A stretch of 63,916 nt of DNA from Thermodesulfobacteriota bacterium (GTDB lineage Bacteria > Desulfobacterota > WTBG01 > CAIYCZ01 > CAIRTM01). The notes beneath the pieces are model-generated. The model had not been told where the DNA came from and searched no databases. It saw only the letters and a list, made by a program, of their open reading frames with translations. Below, piece after piece: positions 35,879 to 44,123 of this stretch (position 1 is the first letter of the stretch; every line of letters starts with the position of its first letter). The position numbers and the translations under genes are program-made. The stretch covers positions 1 through 63,916 of the forward strand of contig JANQFE010000056.1 of assembly GCA_028278025.1 (NCBI GenBank), given 5' to 3'.

Positions 35879-36074
35879 CTAGAGTATTTCTCTTGTTTCT
35901 ATAGCCCTTGAGCACTGCCAAGGCTGATGTGGTAAGCGCAACTGCGGCGGTGCGAGCGAGGGACGATATGGTTAATTCTGGATATTCCAGCGAGCACGTA
36001 GCCGCAGGCAGCCGAACCGCATCGGCCTTGGCAGCCTCGACTGTGAGGCTACGCTTTTTTGCGAAATGCTCTAG
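35879..36074 (+). repeat. R1 repeat, copy d
   Basis: 196 bp, ends CTAGAGTATTTC and GAAATGCTCTAG. Longest intact stem of the family: CTGCCAAGGCTGATG (35915-35929) with CATCGGCCTTGGCAG (36020-36034). Inner stems CTGCGGC/GCCGCAG and CTGGA/TCCAG. Its right end supplies the TAG stop codon of the uspA gene. Confidence 0.9.
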
Positions 36075-36535
36075 CTTCTGTAATCCTGGTTTTGAGAACT
36101 CCGGCTGTGTATAACCATAACCGGACAGGGGGCCTGATGCAAAACCCCTTCACTCACACTACCAAGCAGCAGGTCATGCAATGCACTGTTTCCGTGGGAA
36201 CCCAGCATAATCAATTCTGCCTTGAACTGACGTGCTTCCTGGAGAATCTTATCCACGGTATCACCCTGAAGGAGGACTGCTTTTGCATCTATTCCCTGGG
36301 CACGGAGCCGGTCTTTGTAGTCGTTCAGATGCCGGTAAAATTCAGCCCTCTTCTGGGGCATATCCTCCCGTGCATACTCCGGGCCTGGTTTGTAGCTGGC
36401 CAGTTCAGGCTCCTCGGGTTCAATATGCAGCAGGCAGATACTTGCCTTTAGTGCACTGCCCAGTTCCCGGGCCTTATCTACAAGCGTTTCGGTTATGTCA
36501 GAAAAGTCAACGGGGACTAAAATATGTTGTATCAT
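36071..36535 (-). CDS. Universal stress protein (UspA family)
   Basis: 154 residues. ATP-binding Usp fold: HILVPVDFSDITETLVDKA at the start and the GX2GX9G(S/T) loop as MLGSHGNSALHDLLLGSVSEGVL. Strong ribosome site AAGGAGG. The stop codon TAG and last base triplets lie in the end of repeat R1d, while R1e lies 53 bases upstream of the start. The gene is thus bracketed by two R1 copies in the same orientation. Confidence 0.92.
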   Translation of the reverse strand: MIQHILVPVDFSDITETLVDKARELGSALKASICLLHIEPEEPELASYKPGPEYAREDMPQKRAEFYRHLNDYKDRLRAQGIDAKAVLLQGDTVDKILQEARQFKAELIMLGSHGNSALHDLLLGSVSEGVLHQAPCPVMVIHSRSSQNQDYRS

Positions 36536-36587
36536 AACTCCTCCTTACCACGTTGCTTTAATTATATCCGCAGATGCTTGTTCTAAC

Positions 36588-36782
36588 CTGGAGCATTTCC
36601 CTTTTTGCTATAGCCCGAGAGCACTGCGAAGGCTGAGGTGGTAAGAGCAACTGCGGCGGTGCAAGCGAGGGACGATATGGTTAATTCTGGATATTCCAGC
36701 GAGCACGTAGCCGCAGGCAGCCGAACCGCATCGGCCTTCGCAGCCTCGACTGTGAGGCTACACTTTTTTGCAAAATGCCCTG
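36588..36782 (+). repeat. R1 repeat, copy e
   Basis: 195 bp, ends CTGGAGCATTTCC and AAAATGCCCTGG. Stem CTGCGAAGGC (36624-36633) with GCCTTCGCAG (36734-36743), where the middle C:G pair of copy d is replaced by G:C. The flanking dinucleotides are TG instead of TA on both sides. Confidence 0.9.
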
Positions 36783-36915
36783 GTATACCAGTTGATTTGA
36801 CCTGCAAACGTATACAGCCTGCATTCATGCAAATATGGCTTTTGACTGCTTTTTAACACAAGAAAGAGTATAGCATGAAAATAAATCTTGTAATAGAATA
36901 AATACCTGTCTAAGC

Positions 36916-37097
36916 TAATACTGACCGACAATTAAAACTGTGGATTCGGAGGTGGGCTCGCACCTGTTTGTGCAGCAAGGGCAGTGTGAGCCTCAGCCTG
37001 AACTATAATAATAGTCTTTCCAGCGAACATGTTGCCCGCAGCAATCAAGCAGGTGCGAGCCCACCTTACACCCAATTTTAATTGTCCTCATGCACTA
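36916..37097 (+). repeat. R2 repeat, copy b
   Basis: 182 bp, ends TAATACTGACCGACAATT and AATTGTCCTCATGCACTA. A long stem GGTGGGCTCGCACCTG pairs perfectly with CAGGTGCGAGCCCACC. The shared core TTCCAGCGAACATGTTGCC lies in the middle. It fills most of the 430-base gap between R1e and the TIGR04073-like gene. Confidence 0.85.
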
Positions 37098-37213
37098 ATA
37101 GCATGTGTAATGCTTAATTTGCGTCCGCTCAGGCAGAGAAAATAACTGTACACCAACAGTAAAAATTGTGATATAAGATCAAAAAAGAAGTTCTGGAACA
37201 AGGAGATGCACGC

Positions 37214-37630
37214 ATGGATAAGTTGCTACCGGCAATAGCACTCATACTGTGTCTGGGGATCATTCCGGCAACCGCTCAAAGCGCCCAGCATGATCAAGAT
37301 AACGCCACTACCGGCATAAGGCCTTCTGAGCGTTTTGGCAGAGGAATAATCAATATAGGCTCATCTCCTTTAGAACTTCCGGCACAGATGTATATACGAG
37401 CGGTCTATCAAAATGATAATAAGGGTAATGCTTTTGCAGTGATTGGCGGTTTCATCGAGGGAATCCCTATGGGGCTCATATATTTTCCCTGGAGGCTTAC
37501 CGCGGGCCTGTATGATGTGCTGACATTTCCCTTTAAAGGATGTAATGCAAGCATTATCACACCGGAATATCTATCATTTTCAACCAAATGGCTCGAAAAA
37601 AAATCATCCTGTGATTATGCTCAACAATAA
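37214..37630 (+). CDS. Exosortase-system-associated-type protein (TIGR04073-like)
   Basis: 138 residues. Signal peptide (MDKLLPAIALILCLGIIPATAQS). The conserved block ERFGRGIINIGSSPLELPAQ, GFIEGIPMGLIYFPWRLTAGLYDVLTFPF resembles the TIGR04073 family, described as associated with exosortase/PEP-CTERM systems. No exosortase or PEP-CTERM tail is visible here. AAGGAG eight bases before ATG supports the start. Function unknown; probably periplasmic or outer-membrane associated. Confidence 0.65.
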   Translation: MDKLLPAIALILCLGIIPATAQSAQHDQDNATTGIRPSERFGRGIINIGSSPLELPAQMYIRAVYQNDNKGNAFAVIGGFIEGIPMGLIYFPWRLTAGLYDVLTFPFKGCNASIITPEYLSFSTKWLEKKSSCDYAQQ

Positions 37631-37685
37631 TAACAGGAAAAGCACTCTGCTAAATAATAATCACCCCCCGGTTTGATGGACTTAT

Positions 37686-38054
37686 TTAAGCATTCTTTCC
37701 TTTCTGATCTATAATCCTGAGCATAACTTCCCGTGCAACAGCATTCCTGCAATGGGCTGTGCAGCGTTCAAGATCTTCAACGCTGGCACAATGGCCCGGA
37801 CATTCATCGCTGCCGGCCTTTAGGTCTGCATGGGCCGGGCCATCATATAAATCGAGAAAGCTGCTGACATATACAGCAAGAGTGCTGTTACATGCTGTAT
37901 GCACTGGAATATGATTGAACAGATAAGCTCCTTTATTGAAATCTTTAAAATCGGCCATAAACCCAATAACAGATATGGCCGGATCATTGACAAATTCATC
38001 ACGGGTTCTCCATTCATAACCGCATTTTGGACACACTTTAAATGCTCCAGCCAT
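37686..38054 (-). CDS. Hypothetical zinc-ribbon protein
   Basis: 122 residues, cysteine-rich: an N-terminal CPKCGYEW ribbon half, HTACNST in the middle, and a C-terminal cluster DECPGHCASVEDLERCTAHC. The pairs could bind one or two metals. TWRTRDEF-like and ISVIGFMADF segments suggest a short beta domain. No signal peptide. I do not know the family by name. Similar small proteins occur in sulfate-reducing delta-type bacteria. Confidence 0.6.
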   Translation of the reverse strand: MAGAFKVCPKCGYEWRTRDEFVNDPAISVIGFMADFKDFNKGAYLFNHIPVHTACNSTLAVYVSSFLDLYDGPAHADLKAGSDECPGHCASVEDLERCTAHCRNAVAREVMLRIIDQKGKNA

Positions 38055-38114
38055 TTGTTACCTTTCCTGGCAAGTAATCTCCCTCACCCATAGAGCAAGA
38101 CTTTATAAAACAAA

Positions 38115-38333
38115 TTAACCGCAGAATTACGCAGACGATCGCGGATTTTTTCTCCCGCGACACTGCGGGAGAAAAACCATCTATGGCCTTTCGGGTCAAG
38201 GACCTAATTGGGAATACAAGCCCTGAAATTTCCTAAACAAAACTGCTTCTATATCGCGCAGCGATTGCATCTTCTAAGCGGACAGGTCGTCCGCTTGGAA
38301 TGTCTGCGTCAGTCTGCGGTTAATAATTATTCT
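38115..38333 (-). repeat. R3 repeat, copy b
   Basis: 219 bp, inverted relative to copy a, ends TTAACCGCAGAATTACGC and GTCAGTCTGCGGTTAA. The stem TCTAAGCGGAC with GTCCGCTTGGA has one G-T pair. The second hairpin is TTTTTCTCCCGC with GCGGGAGAAAAA. It lies downstream of the DUF1638 gene. Confidence 0.85.
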
Positions 38334-38437
38334 TCTCGTAAACTCTTAGTATTCAGTTTAAAATATTACTACAATACGTTATAAAATGCAGATATCTTCT
38401 CCAGCAGCACAGCCGGAAGAGGTTATCATACCAAGAA

Positions 38438-39010
38438 CTATGTACCCAGAATTTTGAGAAGAGTCTCTTTGAAATGCCCAAGATCAAGGGGCTCAACTTC
38501 AATAGGCACCTGCAACAGGTCAAAAAGGTTCAGAATTTCTTCATCGCTGACAGGATTGATCCCCGGGTCCAGCAGAAGTATGCGGTCGTAGCGTCCATGC
38601 TGGGTGCGCATGTCGGTTGCATCCCATCCCAGAGGTGATGAGAGGCCCGGCCATGACCTGACCCAGCCCGGTGTTATAAGCATGGTCCGGTTTGCCTCCA
38701 GTTCCTGCTGGTGCCTGCCGACAAAAGCTTCGATACAGTTTTTAAACGGTGCTGGGCAGGAACCGCAGGCTTGAGCCAATGTATACATATCAGGATGACA
38801 ACCGCTGCCTATCAGCAGCCGAACCTCACAACCTGTTTGTCCTGCTCTTTGCTTTGCACCGATGCCGACTCGATTAAGCTGCTGTGCAAGTTTTGCAGGT
38901 TCAGCATGCAGGGTAGGGTCAAGCCAGATCACATCGGCTGCCCCTTCCGGCAAGACAGCCTTCAGCTCATCAGCGAAAATCCCGCAAGCGATTAAGATTT
39001 TTGATGGCAT
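38438..39010 (-). CDS. DUF1638-domain protein
   Basis: About 190 residues from ATG 39010 (AGGG eight bases upstream). The DUF1638 pattern is present: KILIACGIFADELKAVL, VIWLDPTLHAEPAKLAQQL, LIGSGCHPDM, and TPGWVRSWP. The family has a possible corrinoid/methyl-transfer or Fe-S context in anaerobes but no proven activity. Several cysteines (ACGSCPAPFKNC) may bind metal. It is bracketed by two R3 repeats in the same orientation. Confidence 0.7.
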   Translation of the reverse strand: MPSKILIACGIFADELKAVLPEGAADVIWLDPTLHAEPAKLAQQLNRVGIGAKQRAGQTGCEVRLLIGSGCHPDMYTLAQACGSCPAPFKNCIEAFVGRHQQELEANRTMLITPGWVRSWPGLSSPLGWDATDMRTQHGRYDRILLLDPGINPVSDEEILNLFDLLQVPIEVEPLDLGHFKETLLKILGT

Positions 39011-39046
39011 CACGTTTACCCTGTTTTGCAAAAAACAGATATAAAA

Positions 39047-39267
39047 CTAACCGCAGACTAACGCGGACGGTCGCGGACGTTTTTCTCCCACGACACTGCG
39101 GGAGAAAAACCATCCATGGCCTTTCAGGCCAAGGACATAATTGGTAATACGAGCCCTGTAATTGCTCACGCAAAACTGTTTTTCATATCGCAAAGCGATT
39201 GCATCTTCTAAGCGGACAGGTCGTCCGCTTAGAATGTCTGCGTTTGTCGGCGTTAGTCTGCGGTTAA
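39047..39267 (-). repeat. R3 repeat, copy c
   Basis: 221 bp, same orientation as copy b, which lies on the other side of the DUF1638 gene. Ends CTAACCGCAGACTAACGC and GTTAGTCTGCGGTTAA. Stem TCTAAGCGGAC with GTCCGCTTAGA is perfect. Confidence 0.85.
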
Positions 39268-39330
39268 CAATAAAAAGTTTAGAAATTTTACTAACGCTTT
39301 TTTAAAAGTACTTTTTATTGTAACTGAAAA

Positions 39331-39370
39331 ATAAAAAAGTGGCAAAACCAAGCGAAAGGTTCTGCCACTT
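39331..39370 (-). terminator. Terminator of serC
   Basis: On the minus strand AAGTGGCAGAACC pairs with GGTTTTGCCACTT around TTTCGCTT, followed by a run of T. A strong intrinsic terminator, 25 bases after the serC stop codon. Confidence 0.85.
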
Positions 39371-39395
39371 CATATGTGCCGTAAGAGCGGGTTAA

Positions 39396-40481
39396 TTACC
39401 CGTTTTGAGCCATAAACTGTTTCATAAAATTTACCAGAGTCTGCACGCCCTCAACCGGCATGGCGTTATAGATGGATGCCCGGCAACCGCCCACAGAACG
39501 GTGTCCTTTAAGACCGCTTAATCCCTGCCGGTTAGCCTCTTCGATAAACTTTTTCTCCAGCTCCTCACTGGGCAGCCGCCAGACAATATTCATCGGAGAC
39601 CTGCTGTTCTTATCAACGGGATTGCGGTAATACCCCCCGCTGCATTCAATCATGCGATACAGCATCTGGGCCTTTTCATCCCTGCGCTGTTCAATTTCTT
39701 GCAGCCCGCCAATTGACTTTATCCACTTCAGGGTCAAACCAGTCATCCAGACCACAAATGACGGCGGGGTATTATACAGAGAGTTTTTATCGATGTGCAG
39801 ATCGTAACGTAAATAGGCAGGAATATCTTTACGAGCATTTTGTGCAAGCCTGTCGCTAATGACTACAAATCCCATACCGGAGGGCGCCAGGTTTTTCTGG
39901 GCTCCCGCATACACCATATCAAGTTTCTCCCAGGGCAAGGGACGAGACATTATATCAGAGGACATATCAGCAATAAGAGGGACCTCTCCTGTATCTGGAA
40001 AATATGGCCACTGGATCCCTCCTATGGTCTCATTGGAGCAGATATGCACGTAGGCTGCCTCCTTGTCCAGTTTTAGCTCCTCCTGTGCAGGAATTCTGGT
40101 ATAGTTTTCATCTTTACCGTTCCAGGGTATGTTGACTGTGCCGACAGCATTACCGTCATCGCAAGCCTTTTTTGACCATGAGCCGGTTACAATATAATCA
40201 GCGCTCACACCCTCCTGCAGAAAGGCCATTGGAATCATACCGAACTGCAGCGTAGCCCCGCCCTGCAGTAAAAGTATGTGGTGGCTATCCGGAATGCTGA
40301 GAATTTCCCGGGCAAGTGCAATTGTTTCCGTGTGAACACCGTCGTATATCTTACCCCGATGGCTCATCTCTATTAATGACATGCCGGATTTTTCATAATC
40401 AACGAGTTTCTCTGAAGCTTCCTGCAGGGACTCCAGGGGAAGTGTTGCCGGTCCGGCTGCAAAATTAAATATCCGTGACAT
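39396..40481 (-). CDS. serC: Phosphoserine aminotransferase
   Basis: 361 residues, standard length. PLP enzyme that converts 3-phosphohydroxypyruvate to phosphoserine in serine synthesis (and acts in pyridoxal phosphate synthesis in some bacteria). FNFAAGPATLPLESLQ, GMSLIEMSHRGKIY, GGATLQFGMIPMAFL, and the PLP-lysine motif VYAGAQKNLAPSGMGFVVI are diagnostic. Ribosome site AAAGGAG. The gene stands alone with its own terminator. Confidence 0.97.
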   Translation of the reverse strand: MSRIFNFAAGPATLPLESLQEASEKLVDYEKSGMSLIEMSHRGKIYDGVHTETIALAREILSIPDSHHILLLQGGATLQFGMIPMAFLQEGVSADYIVTGSWSKKACDDGNAVGTVNIPWNGKDENYTRIPAQEELKLDKEAAYVHICSNETIGGIQWPYFPDTGEVPLIADMSSDIMSRPLPWEKLDMVYAGAQKNLAPSGMGFVVISDRLAQNARKDIPAYLRYDLHIDKNSLYNTPPSFVVWMTGLTLKWIKSIGGLQEIEQRRDEKAQMLYRMIECSGGYYRNPVDKNSRSPMNIVWRLPSEELEKKFIEEANRQGLSGLKGHRSVGGCRASIYNAMPVEGVQTLVNFMKQFMAQNG

Positions 40482-40675
40482 TGTAATTACTCCTTTACTA
40501 AGTGGGATGTTTATATTTACAATTTATGCTTCTTTATTAAAAAATATGTAGTATAAAGTCTGTTATAAAAGGTGTCAAACAAAAAAGGAAACAAAAGGGC
40601 TTGATTCGAGGTGTTTTCTAACAATTTGATAGATTTAAGATAAAAATACTGTAACCGATAGTGTGGGGATTAGCA

Positions 40676-41467
40676 ATGGATTTTCTTGTATGTGCTTACG
40701 GAGAGCCGTCCGAGGGGCAGTATATGCGCTTACTGCAAGATTATGTAGCCGGCTATGAATTTCAAAACTGCGAGCGCAAAGGAACTGTTTCAGAAACTGA
40801 GTGGGCAAACATGATAACTCAGCACCAAATCCTTATTCCCAAGATTGCAGGCCGGCTGGCACTGCATGGACCCTTTACCGGTATATATTACGGGTATAAA
40901 GACCACCTGCTCAGAGATGCTGTACGCAAACGCATGGACATGACTTTTGAGGCGGCCTGCCGACTAGAAATCGACACCTTGGTCTTACACTCGGGTTGTT
41001 CCGGAACACTAATGATGTTTAATATGACTGACCTGTGGCTTAAAGATGCTAAAAAATTCTGGCAGGATGAGATTAAAAGATATGCTGAACGTAACATCCG
41101 GGTCGTGCTCGAAAATGTATGCGAGCCAACCCCTGAAGCATTGATAGAGCTTACAGACCATGTGAACAATGAGTATTTTGGCCTGTGTTTTGATATCGGT
41201 CATGCCCACTTATGCTCATCTATCACCCCTGCTCAGTGGACACAGCAAATGGGAGAAAGGTTAAAGCACATACACCTGCATGATAACAACGGTCACGATG
41301 ACCAGCATTTGCCGGTTGGACAAGGCTCTATTGATTTTGATTCATTTTTCGAAGCACTGTATCAGTACGCCCCGCACGCAACAGTCTCTCTTGAGATTCT
41401 GGCTGAACCGCAAAAGGTTGTTGAAAATGTTACATATGTTGTTGAACACTACGGTAAAAATTCCTAA
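40676..41467 (+). CDS. TIM-barrel sugar isomerase/epimerase-like protein
   Basis: 263 residues from the ATG at 40676 (GGGGA about seven bases upstream; an in-frame GTG at 40661 is less likely). AP-endonuclease-2 / xylose-isomerase-like barrel: LALHGPFTGIYYGY, LVLHSGCSG, IRVVLENVCEPTPEAL, GLCFDIGHAHL, LKHIHLHDNNGHDDQHLPVGQGSIDF. The metal-binding Glu, Asp and His residues are present. The substrate is unknown. Confidence 0.85.
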   Translation: MDFLVCAYGEPSEGQYMRLLQDYVAGYEFQNCERKGTVSETEWANMITQHQILIPKIAGRLALHGPFTGIYYGYKDHLLRDAVRKRMDMTFEAACRLEIDTLVLHSGCSGTLMMFNMTDLWLKDAKKFWQDEIKRYAERNIRVVLENVCEPTPEALIELTDHVNNEYFGLCFDIGHAHLCSSITPAQWTQQMGERLKHIHLHDNNGHDDQHLPVGQGSIDFDSFFEALYQYAPHATVSLEILAEPQKVVENVTYVVEHYGKNS

Positions 41468-41547
41468 AATATATAAACAGCAAACAGTATTGTTTTTCTA
41501 AAGTTGAGAATATTTTTTAACAAAAATTACAAGAGAGGGAGGAAAAA

Positions 41548-42453
41548 ATGAAAGCACGAACAGTCATAACATGCAGCACATTCTTTCTCATAACCCTGCT
41601 GCTTGCCGGATGCCAGCCAACTGTTACCATCTCTTTACCCCAGGATGGAGCAACGTTTGAAGCCGGTGTGGAAATCACGTTTTCCGGCTCAGCCAGCGAT
41701 CCCCTGGAAGGAGAGCTGAGCGGTGATGCCCTGGTGTGGACCTCTAGTATTGATGGGCAAATCGGTACCGGAAGTGAGTTTACCAAAAGCGATCTCTCAG
41801 AAGGTGAGCATACCATTACCCTGACTGCTACAAATTCGATGGAACAGGCAAACTCAGCCTCCATCACTATTACCATACAGCCCGCAGAAGAGCAAGAGGA
41901 GGCTGACGAGGAACAGGATGACAATGAAGAGGACGGCCAGCAGGATGACGGAGAAGAAGAACCCCCAGAAGACCTGCCGTTGACCATAACAAGCAGCGCC
42001 TTTGCCGAAGGGGAGCCGATTCCTGAAAAGTACTCCTGTGAAGGAGAGGACGTGTCCCCTGATCTGCAGTGGTCGGATGTACCGGAAGGCACCAAAAGTT
42101 TTGTTATCATCGTGGATGATCCGGACGCGCCGGGTGGCACATTTACCCACTGGGTGGTTTTTGACATACCCAAGACCCTTACAAGCATTACGGAAGGTCT
42201 TCCCGAGAAAGAACAACATGAAGATATAAAAGAAGGGGTTAACGACTTTACCGGTTCAAACCAGGGGTACAGCGGGCCCTGTCCCCCGCGCAGTGATCCC
42301 GTCCACCGCTATTTTTTCACAATTTATGCTCTTGATAAAGCTGAAATCAGCCTGTCTGAAGGAGCCGAAAGAAGTGAAGTGGAAGAAGAAATGGAAGACC
42401 ATATCCTGGAGCAGGCATCCCTGATGGGTACCTATGATAGAGTTGTAAACTGA
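41548..42453 (+). CDS. PEBP/YbhB-family lipoprotein with N-terminal Ig-like domain
   Basis: 301 residues. Lipobox LLLAGC (Cys about 25). Residues 28-110 form a bacterial Ig-like domain (TVTISLPQDGATFEAGVEI), 110-145 a very acidic linker rich in Glu, Asp and Gln, and 146-301 a Raf-kinase-inhibitor-like PEBP domain: GEPIPEKYSCEGEDVSPDLQW, VIIVDDPDAPGGTFTHWVVF and YSGPCPPRSDPVHRYFFTIYAL. Bacterial PEBP proteins lack a firmly known role. The Ig-plus-PEBP fusion as a lipoprotein is unusual. Strong GAGGGAGG ribosome site. Confidence 0.88.
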   Translation: MKARTVITCSTFFLITLLLAGCQPTVTISLPQDGATFEAGVEITFSGSASDPLEGELSGDALVWTSSIDGQIGTGSEFTKSDLSEGEHTITLTATNSMEQANSASITITIQPAEEQEEADEEQDDNEEDGQQDDGEEEPPEDLPLTITSSAFAEGEPIPEKYSCEGEDVSPDLQWSDVPEGTKSFVIIVDDPDAPGGTFTHWVVFDIPKTLTSITEGLPEKEQHEDIKEGVNDFTGSNQGYSGPCPPRSDPVHRYFFTIYALDKAEISLSEGAERSEVEEEMEDHILEQASLMGTYDRVVN

Positions 42454-42691
42454 TATATGGAATTTTCAGTAGTCGATTGCTGAACACCAACTGAAATATA
42501 AATAATTTTAGACTTTAGGCTGTTTGGTTCACTGCTGCCATGTTAGTTTGTTTGTGCCGAGCTTGTCGAGGTACGTGCTTCTGCGGTTATTTTCGTTAGT
42601 GACGATAAAGAAAGACCAGGAATCGCTTTTTTGTAAAAAAAATAGGAAAATCATTATGATAAGTCAATAAAGAAAGATCTTGAAAAATATA

Positions 42692-42748
42692 ACAATAACA
42701 TTATAATGTAATTAAAATTTAATTTTAATTACATTATAATGTTATTGT
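42692..42748. promoter_or_regulatory. Perfect 57-bp palindrome touching a start codon
   Basis: ACAATAACATTATAATG... and its exact complement form two 28-base arms around one T at 42720. The right arm ends at 42748, and the ATPase start codon ATG begins at 42749. All A/T apart from six C/G. It leaves no room for a Shine-Dalgarno. It contains a TATAAT box on both strands. It could be an operator, a cruciform or a leaderless promoter. Confidence 0.75.
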
Positions 42749-44035
42749 ATGAATATATATGACTATAACATATGGTGGAAGACTTCACAGGTACCTAAAG
42801 CCTATACCGGACAAAAACGTGAAATCTTTGATGACATTACCCGGTACCTGGATTACAGACAGATGTTGATTTTTTTCGGATTGAGGCGGGCTGGCAAAAC
42901 AACCTTATTGTATCAAATAATTAATTTTCTGCTGTCAACAAAAACAATAAGACCGCTTAACATCCTCTATTATACATTTGATGAACAAGAACACGACCTG
43001 GACCGTCTGGTGGAAGTATATCAGCAGGAAATCCTGCAGGGCAGTATAGCTGAACACGATAGAATATATTTTCTGTTTGATGAAGTGCAAAAACTGGACG
43101 ACTGGACCAACAAGGTTAAGATGCTCTATGATCACTATCCGAACATTAAGATTATTATGACAGGCTCAGCCGGTTTGACGCTCACGAAAAACACAAAGGA
43201 GAGTCTTGCCGGCCGTTTCTTTGAGTTTTGCATTGAGCCTTTTTCATTCGATGAATTTATTACATTTAAAGATGTTCCAGTGGACAAAACACGAGAGCAC
43301 GTATACAAACGTGAAATCATCAATCTCTATAGAGAATACTTAAAAAACGGCGGATTTATTGAAGCGGTTGCATTTGATGAGATTGCCCTCAAAAAATACA
43401 TCAAGGAAAGTCTGCTTGAGCGTGTTCTTTATAAAGATATACCCGAATCTTTCGGATTGAACCGCCCCCAGCTTCTTTTTCGGCTGCTCACTATAATTGC
43501 TGCGCATCCGGGTATGTATCTGGATTACAAAAATCTTGGGAATGATGTAAAAGTTGATCAGCGAACTATTGCGGCCTATATATCCTATCTTGAATACTCG
43601 CTACTAATAAACAAGCTCTATAATTATTCAGGCAATATGCTTACAAGTGAAAAAAAAATAAAACGCATCTACCTTGCCAACATTAGTTTTGTAACTGCGC
43701 TCAGAACAGGCACAACCGACTACTCTGTGCTGCTTGAGAATTTTTATGCCGGCCTTTTTAAAGCACGCTTTTTCTATCGTTCACCACAGAAACAAGAAGT
43801 TGATATTATTACCGTCAAGCATGACCGGCTCCTGCCTGTAGAAATAAAAATAAAAGAAAAGCTTAGAACAAAAGATGTTGCATCAGTAACAAAATTCATG
43901 AAGCATTTTCAGTGTGAACGAGCACTCGTCATTACAATGAACGATGAAAGAGTTGAAACAGCAGATGGCCGCACAATAACCATGCTGCCGTATTGGCGCT
44001 ACTGGTCAATTCTCAATGAAATATACGACGGCTGA
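42749..44035 (+). CDS. AAA+ ATPase with DUF4143/nuclease-like C-terminus, copy 1
   Basis: 428 residues. P-loop GLRRAGKTTLLYQ (Walker A), IYFLFDEVQKLDDW (Walker B), sensor-like MTGSAGL. A winged helix follows (about 240-300), then the DUF4143 domain ending in a PD-(D/E)xK-like motif (EVDIITVKHD, PVEIKIK). These prokaryotic ATPases are widespread but have no agreed function. A relative lies at 47602 and a dead third one at 47243. The start codon directly touches a 57-bp palindrome. Confidence 0.85.
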   Translation: MNIYDYNIWWKTSQVPKAYTGQKREIFDDITRYLDYRQMLIFFGLRRAGKTTLLYQIINFLLSTKTIRPLNILYYTFDEQEHDLDRLVEVYQQEILQGSIAEHDRIYFLFDEVQKLDDWTNKVKMLYDHYPNIKIIMTGSAGLTLTKNTKESLAGRFFEFCIEPFSFDEFITFKDVPVDKTREHVYKREIINLYREYLKNGGFIEAVAFDEIALKKYIKESLLERVLYKDIPESFGLNRPQLLFRLLTIIAAHPGMYLDYKNLGNDVKVDQRTIAAYISYLEYSLLINKLYNYSGNMLTSEKKIKRIYLANISFVTALRTGTTDYSVLLENFYAGLFKARFFYRSPQKQEVDIITVKHDRLLPVEIKIKEKLRTKDVASVTKFMKHFQCERALVITMNDERVETADGRTITMLPYWRYWSILNEIYDG

Positions 44036-44066
44036 GCAGCTCCAAATGGCTGTAGTGTAAATATGA

Positions 44067-44096
44067 AAAGCAGGACCAGTATGTTGATCCTGCCTT
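44067..44096. terminator. Bidirectional terminator
   Basis: GCAGGA and TCCTGC form the stem with flanking AAAG/CTTT between convergent genes (ATPase on + and the LamG/PKD gene on -). A short but well placed hairpin. Confidence 0.5.
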
Positions 44097-44123
44097 TCAG
44101 GTGGGTAGTGTTTTATACTACAG

